A stretch of 64,000 nt of DNA from Salinispirillum sp049115955. Its GTDB lineage: Bacteria > Pseudomonadota > Gammaproteobacteria > Pseudomonadales > Natronospirillaceae. The notes under the pieces were generated by a model that had not been told where the DNA came from, did not search any database, and was given only the letters and a program-made list of their open reading frames with translations. Positions 36,027 to 45,406 of this stretch are shown piece by piece. The DNA is taken from the NCBI GenBank assembly GCA_049115955.1, contig JAGDZJ010000008.1, positions 62,001 to 126,000 on the forward strand, given 5' to 3'. Each line of letters opens with the position of its first letter. Within the stretch, counting starts at the first letter, position 1. The position numbers were made by a program, and so were the translations under genes.

Positions 36027-36666
36027 GCTCGACGCACAGTACTTGGGCTGTGTGGCCGGTACCGATGAAGCGGGCAGAGGGCCTTTATGCGGCCCGGTGT
36101 ATGCGGCAGCGGTGATTTTGGACCCGGCTAATTCGATTGCAGGCTTAAATGACTCTAAGAAACTGACCGAAACGTCGCGTGAGCGTCTGTTTGATCGCAT
36201 TTGTGCGCAGGCTTCTAGTTGGGCGATTGCCAGTTGCAGTGCCGCCGAGATTGATCGCTTCAATATACTGCGTGCCAGCCATCTGGCCATGGAACGGGCC
36301 GTCGCACAATTGAGCGTCACGCCGGATATTGTGTTGGTGGATGGTAATCGGTTGCCCAAGCACCTCAATCTGCCCGCTGAAGCCATTGTGAAAGGCGATG
36401 CTCGCCATTCGGCTATTGCCGCTGCATCGATATTGGCGAAGGTGGCGCGTGATCGTGTGATGCGTGATTTGCACGCCCGGTTTCCACAATATGATTTGGG
36501 TACTAATAAAGGCTACCCTACACCCAAGCACATGGACGCTCTGGCTCTGCACGGCCCTTGTCTGGAACATCGACGCACCTTTGCACCGGTGCGGCGTTGG
36601 CTGGAGCAAGCAAATATTCAAGGGGATCTTCTAGCTCCTTCTACTACCGAATTTTTGGAACCTTGA
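36004..36666 (+). CDS. rnhB: Ribonuclease HII
   Basis: Removes ribonucleotides from DNA:RNA hybrids, 220 residues. The catalytic acidic motif GTDEAGRGPLCGPVYAAAV (about 18-36) and the later VLVDGNRLPK and ASILAKVARDR are clear. It overlaps the end of lpxB by 23 bp and is followed by dnaE after three bases, the standard lpxB-rnhB-dnaE order. Confidence 0.96.
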   Translation: MRLKPVLELDAQYLGCVAGTDEAGRGPLCGPVYAAAVILDPANSIAGLNDSKKLTETSRERLFDRICAQASSWAIASCSAAEIDRFNILRASHLAMERAVAQLSVTPDIVLVDGNRLPKHLNLPAEAIVKGDARHSAIAAASILAKVARDRVMRDLHARFPQYDLGTNKGYPTPKHMDALALHGPCLEHRRTFAPVRRWLEQANIQGDLLAPSTTEFLEP

Positions 36667-36669
36667 GTT

Positions 36670-39600
36670 ATGACTGAATTTGTTCACCTCCGTCTGCACA
36701 CAGAGTATTCCCTAATTGATGGTTTGGTGCGCATTAAACCTCTGGCCAATGCCGTGCGTGCGCAGGGTATGCCTGCCGTTGCCATGACGGATCAGACCAA
36801 CTTTTTTGGTTTGATAAAGTTTTACAACGCCATGATGGGGTCGGGCATAAAACCCATCTTGGGCAGTGATCTTTGGCTGGAAAACCCTGACGAGCCAGAT
36901 CGTCCTTATCGCGTACCCTTTTTGTGCCAGAATCAGACGGGCTACAAAAACCTGATTGAACTGATTTCTCGTGCCTATCAGAAAAATCAGGATTTGCATC
37001 GGGCCGTGGTCAAATACGAATGGATCGAAGAATTACATTCAGGTTTGATTGTGCTGTCGGGTGCGAACTACGGCGACGTCGGCCAAGCTATTTTACGCGG
37101 CAATGCCGCCGTTGCCGAGAAGCGCGTGCAGTGGTGGCAAGCCTGTTTTGGTGATCGTTATTACCTTGAATTGCAACGCACAGAGCGGGCCGGCGACGAC
37201 GCGCACGTGACCGGCGCTATTGCCCTGGCCGGGCGCTACGGTGTCCCAGTCGTAGCCACCAACGATGTCATGTTTTTAACCTCTGAAGACTTTGAAGCAC
37301 ACGAAACACGGGTGTGCATCAACGAAGGTATGGCGCTTGACGACCCGCGCCGTGAGCATCGCTTTTCCGATCAACAATACCTGAAATCGGCCGATGAAAT
37401 GGCGGCGCTGTTCAGTGACGTACCGAGTGCCTTGACCAACAGTGTCGAAATCGCCCGGCGCTGTTCGGTCGAGATAGAACTGGGCAAGTACTATCTGCCG
37501 GACTACCCGATTCCAGAGAATATGGCCGACGATCCGTTCTTTGCCGAGCATACGTCGTACGATGAAATTGCGGGGCGCGTTAAAGCCGCTATGGCGTCGG
37601 CGTGGGCAGGGCGTGAAACGGAAGCCGAGTATGAAACCGCCTTGCGCACGGGTATCTTTTTTCACTTGGTATCTTGGCAGGGTCTGGAAGAGCGCTTGGC
37701 GATCAGCCACAACGCCGACGACCCCAACTACGCCAGTGAGCGGCAAGAGTACGTTGACCGGCTCAACTTCGAACTAGACATCATTATTCAGATGGGCTTT
37801 CCGGGTTACTTCCTGATCGTAATGGACTTCATCCAGTGGGCTAAAGACCATGATATTCCGGTCGGTCCCGGCCGTGGTTCCGGTGCCGGTTCGTTGGTGG
37901 CCTACGCCCAGAAAATAACGGATCTCGACCCGCTGAAATACGATTTGCTGTTCGAGCGCTTTTTGAACCCGGAGCGGGTATCTATGCCCGACTTCGACGT
38001 CGACTTTTGCATGGACAATCGCGATCAAGTGATTCAATACGTGGCCGAACACTATGGCCGCGAAGCGGTATCGCAGATCGTGACCTTCGGTACCTTGGCG
38101 GCAAAAGCGGTGGTGCGCGACGTAGCCCGTGTGCAGGGTAAGAGTTATGGCCTAGCCGACAAAATTTCCAAGTTGATTCCCGGTACACCGGGCATGACGT
38201 TGGAAAAATCGTTGGAAGAGGTGCCCGAACTCAAAGAATTCATTGACCAAGATGAAGAAGGCCGAGAAATTTGGGACATGGCGCGCAAGCTGGAAGGCAT
38301 TACGCGCCAGACGGGTAAGCACGCCGGTGGTGTGGTTATAGCGCCGACTCGATTAACGGATTTCTCGCCGCTGTTGTGCGAACCCGACGGCACAGGCTTG
38401 GTGACCCAGTACGATAAGAACGACGTGGAATCGGCCGGCTTAGTGAAGTTTGACTTCCTTGGTTTGCGTACTCTGACCATTATTAAGTGGGCTCTGGAAA
38501 TCATCAACGCGCGGCGGGCGCAGCATCAAGATGAGCCCATTGATATTGCGCATATCCCGTTAGATGACAAGGCGTCCTTCGACCTGCTGAAGAAAGCCAA
38601 GACGACAGCCGTGTTCCAGCTTGAATCGCGCGGTATGAAAGCGCTGATTAAGAACATGCAGCCGGATACGCTGGAAGACATGATCGCTCTGGTGGCCCTG
38701 TTTCGCCCGGGGCCTCTCGACTCCGGCATGGTTGAAAACTTTATCAACCGTAAGCACGGGCGCGAGGCGATTTCCTACCCCGACGCGACCTATCAGCATG
38801 AATCGCTGAAGCCTATTTTGGAGCCGACGTACGGTATCATTGTCTACCAAGAACAGGTCATGCAGATCGCGCAGACCTTGGCTGGTTATACGCTGGGTGG
38901 CGCTGACTTGCTCCGCCGCGCCATGGGTAAGAAAAAACCCGAAGAAATGGCCAAGCAGCGCCAAACCTTTGCTGACGGTGCCGAAGGTAAAAACATTGAT
39001 GCAGATCTCGCGACCAAGATTTTCGACCTGGTAGAAAAGTTCGCAGGCTACGGTTTCAACAAATCGCACTCCGCAGCTTATGCCTTGGTGTCTTACCAAA
39101 CCCTTTGGCTTAAAACGCATTACCCCGCGGCCTTTATGGCAGCAACCATGTCATCGGAATTAGACAACACCGATAAGGTCGTTATCTTCCTCGAAGACTG
39201 CCGCGAAATGAACGTGACCGTGTTGCCGCCCGACGTCAACGCCGGTGACTACATGTTCACCGTGAACGACAATGACGAAGTGGTGTTTGGCCTTGGTGCG
39301 GTGAAAGGTGTGGGCGAAGGCCCGGTATCGGCCATTGTTGAAGGGCGGACAGACGGGCCTTATAAGGACTTGTTTGATTTCTGTTCACGCGTGAACCTCA
39401 AAAAAATGGGCCGTCGTGTCATAGAGGCGCTGATCAAGTCTGGTGCTCTCGATACCATAGGGCCGAGCCGCGCCATCTTGATGGCGGCGTTGCCGGATGC
39501 CATTAAAGCCGCCGAGCAAACCACCGCCAACGCCGCGGCGGGCATGGTTGATTTGTTTGGCGATATCCAGCTCAACGACGAAGCCGACCCATACCACGAC

Positions 39601-40278
39601 TATCGGCATCTGATTGAATGGCCGATCAAAGAGCGCTTGGCCGGAGAAAAAGACACGCTGGGTCTGTACCTCACCGGACACCCGATTGACGAATACGAAG
39701 ACGAAGTTAAACGCATTGTGTCGGCGCGTTTGGCGGACATTGTGCCGCGCAAACAGGATATCCAGACGTTGGCCGGTTTGGTGATCGATATTCGCCGCAT
39801 GAAAACCAAGGCCGGCAAAGACTTGATGTTTGTAACGTTGGATGACCGTACAGCGCGCATTGAGTTTGGCGTGTTCGATGATCAAGACGCCAGTTGGGTG
39901 AGCCTGATCGAGATAGGGCGCGTTATCTTCGTGCAGGCAGAAGTGACGTGGAACGAATACCGTGAAGAAAACCGCGTTAAGGTGTCCGATGTGGTCGATG
40001 TCGCGCAAGCACGTCAGCGCTTCGCCCGAGCGATGGTGGTACGCGTTAAAGCGGTGGCGGAGCAATCGATCAAGCAACACATTGATCAATTAAGATCCGT
40101 ACTGACGCAGGAATCAAGCGATGCGCCCGCCGTGCCCTTACACATCGAGTACCATCGTGAAGATGCGCGCGGAGAAATTCAGTTAAACGACGCGCATAAG
40201 GCGCCGTTAACTGACGAGTTCATCTATCGTTTGCGCCAGATGTACGGGGTGGATGCGGTAGAAATGCGCTTTCACTGA
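36670..40278 (+). CDS. dnaE: DNA polymerase III alpha subunit
   Basis: Catalytic subunit of the chromosomal replicase, 1202 residues, somewhat longer than the E. coli protein (1160). Order: PHP domain from HLRLHTEYSLIDG (6-18), polymerase core with GPGRGSGAGSLVAYA (about 399-413) and the catalytic aspartates PDFDVDF (about 440-446), the GYGFNKSHSAAYALVSYQT region, helix-hairpin-helix, an OB fold (about 1015-1090) and a C-terminal domain. Confidence 0.97.
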   Translation: MTEFVHLRLHTEYSLIDGLVRIKPLANAVRAQGMPAVAMTDQTNFFGLIKFYNAMMGSGIKPILGSDLWLENPDEPDRPYRVPFLCQNQTGYKNLIELISRAYQKNQDLHRAVVKYEWIEELHSGLIVLSGANYGDVGQAILRGNAAVAEKRVQWWQACFGDRYYLELQRTERAGDDAHVTGAIALAGRYGVPVVATNDVMFLTSEDFEAHETRVCINEGMALDDPRREHRFSDQQYLKSADEMAALFSDVPSALTNSVEIARRCSVEIELGKYYLPDYPIPENMADDPFFAEHTSYDEIAGRVKAAMASAWAGRETEAEYETALRTGIFFHLVSWQGLEERLAISHNADDPNYASERQEYVDRLNFELDIIIQMGFPGYFLIVMDFIQWAKDHDIPVGPGRGSGAGSLVAYAQKITDLDPLKYDLLFERFLNPERVSMPDFDVDFCMDNRDQVIQYVAEHYGREAVSQIVTFGTLAAKAVVRDVARVQGKSYGLADKISKLIPGTPGMTLEKSLEEVPELKEFIDQDEEGREIWDMARKLEGITRQTGKHAGGVVIAPTRLTDFSPLLCEPDGTGLVTQYDKNDVESAGLVKFDFLGLRTLTIIKWALEIINARRAQHQDEPIDIAHIPLDDKASFDLLKKAKTTAVFQLESRGMKALIKNMQPDTLEDMIALVALFRPGPLDSGMVENFINRKHGREAISYPDATYQHESLKPILEPTYGIIVYQEQVMQIAQTLAGYTLGGADLLRRAMGKKKPEEMAKQRQTFADGAEGKNIDADLATKIFDLVEKFAGYGFNKSHSAAYALVSYQTLWLKTHYPAAFMAATMSSELDNTDKVVIFLEDCREMNVTVLPPDVNAGDYMFTVNDNDEVVFGLGAVKGVGEGPVSAIVEGRTDGPYKDLFDFCSRVNLKKMGRRVIEALIKSGALDTIGPSRAILMAALPDAIKAAEQTTANAAAGMVDLFGDIQLNDEADPYHDYRHLIEWPIKERLAGEKDTLGLYLTGHPIDEYEDEVKRIVSARLADIVPRKQDIQTLAGLVIDIRRMKTKAGKDLMFVTLDDRTARIEFGVFDDQDASWVSLIEIGRVIFVQAEVTWNEYREENRVKVSDVVDVAQARQRFARAMVVRVKAVAEQSIKQHIDQLRSVLTQESSDAPAVPLHIEYHREDARGEIQLNDAHKAPLTDEFIYRLRQMYGVDAVEMRFH

Positions 40279-40429
40279 TGGGCGGAGCTGATGAGGATAA
40301 ACACTCTCAGTTCACCCTCTGTGTATTGTTTACTTAAATTCACAGCTCAATCCTGAGCTTTCCGCTTGTTTCAATGCAGCCGAACGGCTAGGCTGCATGC
40401 AGAACATTTTTGATAGGGACGCGCAATCC
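40279..40429 (+). promoter_or_regulatory. dnaE-accA intergenic region with two hairpins
   Basis: AGCTCA-ATCC-TGAGCT (40344-40359) and ATGCAGCC (40374-40381) with GGCTGCAT (40391-40398). The second ends 31 bases before the accA start. Neither has a T run, so they look like leader structures rather than terminators. No clear promoter was identified. Confidence 0.4.
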
Positions 40430-41383
40430 ATGAATCCCAACTATCTTGATTTCGAACAGCCCATTGCGGAGCTGGAAGCCAAAATAGAAGAACTGCGACT
40501 GGTTGGTAATGATCACGATCTGAACATTACCGAAGAAGTTGATAAGCTGCGTAAGCAGGCAGTGAAACTAACCGAAAACATCTTCACCAATCTGTCTGCT
40601 TGGCAAGTGTCTAAGTTGGCGCGCCATCCATTGCGCCCTAACTCACTGGAATACTTTGCTCGCATTTTCACTGAATTTGATGAAATGCACGGTGATCGAC
40701 GCTATGGCGACGACGGGGCCATTATTGGTGGCACCGCGCGCTTGGATGGTCGTCCCGTCATGGTTATCGGGCAGCAGAAAGGCCGTACCGTTCAGGAAAA
40801 AGTGAAGCGTAATTTTGGTTCGCCACGTCCGGAAGGTTATCGCAAAGCATTGCGCTTGATGGAGTTTGCCGAGCGCTTTAAATTGCCCGTCATGACCTTT
40901 ATTGATACGGCCGGTGCCTATCCTGGCGTCGGCGCTGAAGAGCGCGGTCAAAGCGAAGCCATCGCTTACAACTTGCAGCGTATGTCGAGCTTGGAAGTAC
41001 CCATCATCTGCACCGTTATTGGTGAAGGTGGTTCAGGTGGTGCATTGGCCATCGGTGTGGGTGACCACCTCAATATGCTGCAGTATTCGACCTACGCAGT
41101 TATTTCGCCCGAAGGCTGTGCGTCTATTCTGTTTAAAACCTCTGATCGCGCCGCAGATGCCGCAGAAGCCATGGGCATTACTGCCGACAAGCTGCATGCA
41201 CTGGGCTTGGTCGATACGGTCATTCAAGAGCCATTGGGCGGTGCTCATCGGGATCTTGATCTGACGGCGGCTAAAATCAAAAACAGCCTGCTCAGCACCT
41301 TGAGTACGCTGGAGCAGCAGCCCATGCCACAGATTTTAGATCAGCGGTATCGGCGCTTGATGTCATACGGTAACTTCACCTAG
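40430..41383 (+). CDS. accA: Acetyl-CoA carboxylase carboxyltransferase subunit alpha
   Basis: With AccD forms the carboxyltransferase making malonyl-CoA for fatty acid synthesis. The 317 residues start MNPNYLDFEQPIAELEAKIE, matching the family, and contain FGSPRPEGYRKALRLMEFAE, TFIDTAGAYPGVGAEERGQ and GEGGSGGALAIGVGD. An in-frame ATG at 40397 lies within a hairpin and gives an atypical N-terminus, so it was rejected. Followed by a large palindrome (41399-41522). Confidence 0.97.
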   Translation: MNPNYLDFEQPIAELEAKIEELRLVGNDHDLNITEEVDKLRKQAVKLTENIFTNLSAWQVSKLARHPLRPNSLEYFARIFTEFDEMHGDRRYGDDGAIIGGTARLDGRPVMVIGQQKGRTVQEKVKRNFGSPRPEGYRKALRLMEFAERFKLPVMTFIDTAGAYPGVGAEERGQSEAIAYNLQRMSSLEVPIICTVIGEGGSGGALAIGVGDHLNMLQYSTYAVISPEGCASILFKTSDRAADAAEAMGITADKLHALGLVDTVIQEPLGGAHRDLDLTAAKIKNSLLSTLSTLEQQPMPQILDQRYRRLMSYGNFT

Positions 41384-41398
41384 GATAGTAGGCGAACC

Positions 41399-41522
41399 TA
41401 GAAACGACTGCGCTTGCACTGGCAGTGTTAAAATTTGCTTCAAAATGCGCACTTACCATCCGTTTAGGCTGCGCAGTTGAAGCAAATTTTGCCTCGTCAG
41501 ATCGTCGCTTGTTACGTTTCTA
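41399..41522. repeat. 124 bp palindromic element between accA and the GNAT gene
   Basis: Inverted arms around a centre near 41460: TAGAAACG (41399-41406) and CGTTTCTA (41515-41522); AAAATTTGCTTCAA (41430-41443) and TTGAAGCAAATTTT (41477-41490), perfect over 14 bp; TGCGCA at 41446-41451 and 41470-41475. The intervening segments of each arm have nearly equal length but do not match. The ends GAAACG/CGTTTC are both flanked by TA, as for elements inserting at TA dinucleotides. It could be a MITE, a palindromic repeat or a transcription stop; no T run follows. Confidence 0.6.
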
Positions 41523-41561
41523 AATACGCCCAATCTAACGTATCAAGAAGAGGGTGATTGA

Positions 41562-42053
41562 ATGACGTTAGCGCAACGCCCTCCTTTTTTTGAATTTCAT
41601 CACCTCAGCGACGGCGTGCTGGCGTTGCGACACAAGTCCTTTCTGCAAGGCAAGGTGGCCATGGATCGTGTGCCCGCCTATCTCTTTTCTATTGTCCATT
41701 TGGCTTCCGATCAGATCGTTGGTGAGATCGATCTGCGCTTAGAACCTACGGATTACCTACAGCAATACGGCGGCCAAATGGGGTATCATATTGATGCTGC
41801 GTACCGGGGCCATCGATTTGCTGTTCGGGCGTGTTTACTGCTGCAAGAAGTAGCTCATACCCATGGCATGACGGAAATCTGGATTACCTGCAATCCAGAC
41901 AATTTGGCGTCTCAGCGCACCTGTGAGCTCATCGGTGCCGAGTACGTGAACCAAGTCAAAGTGCCCTTTGCCAGCGAACTGTACTGGCGCGGAGACCGAT
42001 TTAAATGCCGTTACCTTTGGGACCTGACGCAGCCGCACTCTTTGCCGCTTTAG
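41562..42053 (+). CDS. GNAT-family N-acetyltransferase
   Basis: 163 residues with a GNAT core: acetyl-CoA loop and helix in GYHIDAAYRGHRFAVRACLL (about 74-93) and the downstream ITCNPDNLASQRTCELIGAEY (RimJ/RimL-like). The substrate (protein N-terminus, small molecule or other) cannot be read from sequence. Its last 49 bp overlap the start of tilS, so the two are probably co-translated. It stands downstream of a 124 bp palindrome that separates it from accA. Confidence 0.85.
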   Translation: MTLAQRPPFFEFHHLSDGVLALRHKSFLQGKVAMDRVPAYLFSIVHLASDQIVGEIDLRLEPTDYLQQYGGQMGYHIDAAYRGHRFAVRACLLLQEVAHTHGMTEIWITCNPDNLASQRTCELIGAEYVNQVKVPFASELYWRGDRFKCRYLWDLTQPHSLPL

Positions 42054-43351
42054 AGCACCCGGATGCTGAGCGCGCGCCGCGCATTTGGGTCGGGCTGAGT
42101 GGCGGGCTGGATTCCTCGGTGCTGGCGGTGTTGGCAGCCAAGCGCTGGCCGGATAAAGTCCATCTGATCCACATCAATCATCATCTGCAAACCGCCGCCG
42201 ACGACTGGGCTGCGCATTGTCGTGCTATGGCGAACCGGTTGTCGGTACCCATTGCAATAACGGACGTGAGCGTTAATGCACAGGCAAGCCCTGAGAACGC
42301 CGCCCGCGAAGCGCGCTATCAGGCCTTTTGCGACTGTATCGGCGAAAGTGATATGTTGCTGCTGGCCCACCATGCTGATGACCAAGTAGAAACGGTGTTC
42401 TACCGGTTATTGCGTGGGGCGGGCGTGGATGGCCTGTCGGGTATGCCGCAAGGCCGATCACTAGGGCGCGGGCAACTGTGGCGACCGTGGTTGAAAACAC
42501 CGCGCAGTGCATTGGAACGAACGGCCCGGGAGCTTGAGCTGACATGGGTTGAAGACCCCAGCAATCAGCAAACTGATGCTGATCGTAATTTCTTGCGTCA
42601 GCAGGTGTTGCCTGTGATCGAACAGCGTTGGCCGCGCTATCGTGAGTCCGTCGAGCGTGCGCGTCAGCATGTGTCGGCAGCAGCACAGCGCGAGCGCGAT
42701 CATTGGCAACGCGTGATGCTTGAGTGTTTGGGCACTGATCATACGTTGGATATTGCGGCTGTGTCGGCGTTGCCGGAGGCTGACCAGTTGTCAGTATTGC
42801 GCGAGTGGTTGCTGGACTTGACGCCCAATCAACAATGGTTGCAGACGCTGTTGCATGAAGTGGTTAAGGCCGCGCCGGAAGCGCGGCCCGTATTGCAGGT
42901 TGGAAACGTGACGGTGCGACGTTTCAACCAAAGGCTTTATCGCGTGGCGGATCTGCCGCCGTTACCGGCTCATCCCATCGCCCTGTCTCTGGGTCTGGTG
43001 TTGCAGCATGGCAGCTTTGGCGAGGTGGGCCTATTAGAGCCGGTCAAAGCAGCAGAGGGCCTGCCGTTGAGCGCCGACATTGTGGCTCGAAATGATCTCA
43101 GTATTCGGTTCCGAGTAGGCGGAGAGCGCTTTCACCCGGCCGGGCGTTCGGGCAGCCGTGATCTCAAGCGGTTACTGCAAGAATGGCAGGTACCGCCGTG
43201 GTTGCGCGACCGAGTGCCGTTGTTTTATGTGGGTGAGCGTTTGCTGGCAGTGGGTCATGTTGCGGCAAAATACGGCTGGTATACTGAGGAAATTCTGTCT
43301 GCGCCGATTGAGCCGGCAGGGATCTTGTGTTACCGTATCGTTCCATCTTGA
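42005..43351 (+). CDS. tilS: tRNA(Ile)-lysidine synthase
   Basis: Converts C34 of the CAU-anticodon tRNA-Ile to lysidine so it reads AUA. The 448-residue protein has the PP-loop ATP site GLSGGLDSSVLAVLA (about 28-42), HINHHLQ, LAHHADDQVETVF and C-terminal TilS substrate-binding domains ending RVLLRYRIVP-like (ILCYRIVPS). The ATG at 42005 lies within the GNAT gene; residues 1-25 before the PP-loop are not conserved, so a later start is possible. Confidence 0.94.
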   Translation: MPLPLGPDAAALFAALEHPDAERAPRIWVGLSGGLDSSVLAVLAAKRWPDKVHLIHINHHLQTAADDWAAHCRAMANRLSVPIAITDVSVNAQASPENAAREARYQAFCDCIGESDMLLLAHHADDQVETVFYRLLRGAGVDGLSGMPQGRSLGRGQLWRPWLKTPRSALERTARELELTWVEDPSNQQTDADRNFLRQQVLPVIEQRWPRYRESVERARQHVSAAAQRERDHWQRVMLECLGTDHTLDIAAVSALPEADQLSVLREWLLDLTPNQQWLQTLLHEVVKAAPEARPVLQVGNVTVRRFNQRLYRVADLPPLPAHPIALSLGLVLQHGSFGEVGLLEPVKAAEGLPLSADIVARNDLSIRFRVGGERFHPAGRSGSRDLKRLLQEWQVPPWLRDRVPLFYVGERLLAVGHVAAKYGWYTEEILSAPIEPAGILCYRIVPS

Positions 43352-43410
43352 GAGTGGATTGAACGGCACTGTTTCCCGCCGCTTCTGCTCCAAAAAACCA
43401 CAAATCATTT

Positions 43411-43475
43411 AACCCTCCCTGTCCTGATCCATGAGCAGCTACTGATGCGGTCACAGGTGGGGTTTTTTGTTTTTT
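43411..43475 (+). terminator. Terminator after tilS
   Basis: Imperfect stem AACCCTCCCTGT (43411-43422) and ACAGGTGGGGTT (43453-43464), followed by TTTTTGTTTTTT. It lies before pyrG. Confidence 0.6.
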
Positions 43476-43494
43476 ACACCAAGATGGGCTACCT

Positions 43495-45132
43495 ATGACT
43501 CGCTACATTTTCGTCACCGGCGGTGTTGTTTCTTCTCTCGGGAAGGGCATCGCTTCTGCTTCGCTTGCTGCCATACTGGAAGCGCGCGGCCTCAACGTCA
43601 CCATGCTTAAGCTGGATCCCTACATCAATGTGGATCCCGGCACTATGAGCCCATTTCAGCATGGTGAAGTATTTGTCACGCACGATGGGGCAGAGACCGA
43701 TCTGGATCTGGGTCACTACGAGCGTTTCATTCGCGCCAAGATGACCCAAAACAACAATTTCACCACCGGTCGGGTATATCAGCACGTGCTGAAGAAAGAA
43801 AGGCGTGGTGATTACTTAGGCGGCACGGTGCAGGTTATTCCACATATTACGGATGAGATTAAGCGTCGGGTCATCGCAGGGGCAGGCAACGCCGATGTCG
43901 CGTTGGTGGAAGTGGGTGGTACGGTGGGCGATATCGAGTCGTTGCCTTTCCTTGAAGCCATTCGTCAGTTGAAGGTAGAACTGGGTAGCCGCCGCGCGTT
44001 GTCGATGCATTTGACCTTGGTGCCGTATATCGCGACGGCTGGCGAGATTAAAACCAAGCCTACACAGCACTCCGTTAAAGAGTTACGCACCATCGGCTTG
44101 CAGCCTGACATTCTGATTTGTCGGTCAGAGGTTGAGATTGATCGCAGTGCGTTGAAGAAAATCGCCTTGTTCACCAACGTGGAAGAGCGGGCAGTCATTC
44201 CGCTGCCCGATGCCAATACCATCTATCGCATTCCGCGTATGCTGTCTGACTGTGGTTTGGATGACATTGTGGTGGAAAAGTTCGGTCTCGAATGCCATGC
44301 GGCGGATTTACGCGAATGGGACGATGTGGCTGAGCGCAAGCTGAACCCGGAGAAAGAAATCACCATCGCCATGGTCGGTAAGTACATGGAGTTGTTGGAT
44401 GCCTATAAGTCGTTGATCGAAGCCATTGATCACGCTGGCATTCGCAGTAAGACCAAGGTGAAGATCCGCTACATTGATTCGGAGAAGATCGAAGAGCAGG
44501 GCGTTGGTTTGCTGGAAGATGTGTCCGCCATCTTGGTGCCCGGTGGTTTCGGCTATCGTGGCGTGGAAGGCAAGATCGAAACCGTGCGCTATGCCCGCGA
44601 AAACAAAATTCCATACCTCGGTATTTGCTTAGGTATGCAGGTCGCGGTTATTGAGTTTGCGCGTCATGTTGCTGGTTTAGAGGGCGCGCATTCAACCGAA
44701 TTTGATCGTCAGAGTCGCCACCCAGTGGTCGGTCTGATTACGGAATGGATTGAGTCAGACGGGCGCAAAGTAGAGCGCACGGAAGAGTCTGATCTGGGTG
44801 GCACCATGCGCTTGGGCGGGCAGGAATGCAAGCTGACTGCCGACAGCTTGTCGGCGGAAGCCTACGGCAGTACCGATATTGTGGAGCGCCACCGTCATCG
44901 TTATGAAGTGAACGATCACTATGTACCACAGCTGGAAAAATACGGTTTGCGCATAGCCGGACGCAGTGTGGATGGCAATCTGGTAGAAGTGGTAGAAGTG
45001 CCTGACCATCCTTGGTTTGTGGCTTGCCAGTTCCACCCGGAGTTCACCAGCTCGCCACGCGATGGGCATGGGCTCTTCAGCGGATTTATTGCTGCGGCGA
45101 CGCAGTATGCGTTGGATAATAAGCAACTGTAA
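43495..45132 (+). CDS. pyrG: CTP synthase
   Basis: ATP- and glutamine-dependent amination of UTP to CTP, 545 residues. The N-terminal synthetase domain begins TRYIFVTGGVVSSLGKGI, with DPYINVDPGTMSPFQHGEVFV. The C-terminal glutaminase domain has nucleophile cysteine in GICLGMQ (about 379-385) and the His/Glu pair in CQFHPEFTS. In many gammaproteobacteria kdsA lies between pyrG and eno, but here eno follows directly after a 274 bp gap. Confidence 0.98.
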   Translation: MTRYIFVTGGVVSSLGKGIASASLAAILEARGLNVTMLKLDPYINVDPGTMSPFQHGEVFVTHDGAETDLDLGHYERFIRAKMTQNNNFTTGRVYQHVLKKERRGDYLGGTVQVIPHITDEIKRRVIAGAGNADVALVEVGGTVGDIESLPFLEAIRQLKVELGSRRALSMHLTLVPYIATAGEIKTKPTQHSVKELRTIGLQPDILICRSEVEIDRSALKKIALFTNVEERAVIPLPDANTIYRIPRMLSDCGLDDIVVEKFGLECHAADLREWDDVAERKLNPEKEITIAMVGKYMELLDAYKSLIEAIDHAGIRSKTKVKIRYIDSEKIEEQGVGLLEDVSAILVPGGFGYRGVEGKIETVRYARENKIPYLGICLGMQVAVIEFARHVAGLEGAHSTEFDRQSRHPVVGLITEWIESDGRKVERTEESDLGGTMRLGGQECKLTADSLSAEAYGSTDIVERHRHRYEVNDHYVPQLEKYGLRIAGRSVDGNLVEVVEVPDHPWFVACQFHPEFTSSPRDGHGLFSGFIAAATQYALDNKQL

Positions 45133-45406
45133 GTCGTTGCACACTGCGGCGCTGACATTGGCAGATTAACAATAGGGCTTAATGTGTGCAGCTACTGATG
45201 GTAGATTGCGCCTTTAAGCCCTTTCTTGCTTTGGCTGTTCTTCGCGAACGGTGTTTCGGGCGTTGTGGTTGTGATGTTTTTTGTAATTTAGCAACAGTAA
45301 TGCCTGAGTGCCTCTATACTTTGATGTCTTTTTGTAAGAAAATTACAGCAATAGAATAAAAGGCTACGCCGCTTCGGCATGCCGCCAGCAACTTGGAGAG
45401 TATCGA
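45133..45406 (+). promoter_or_regulatory. pyrG-eno intergenic region with a direct repeat
   Basis: No gene. A near-identical pair occurs 50 bp apart: TGATGTTTTTTGTAA (45272-45286) and TGATGTCTTTTTGTAA (45322-45337). The second copy runs into the inverted repeat TGTAA-GAAAA-TTACA (45333-45347). TAGAAT at about 45352 is a possible -10 for eno. The protein that would bind these repeats is unknown. Confidence 0.4.

Noticed and set aside
41399..41522. Integron attC site
   Set aside because: Palindromic and of suitable size, but lacks the GTTRRRY/RYYYAAC core pair at the ends and no integrase or gene cassettes are nearby.
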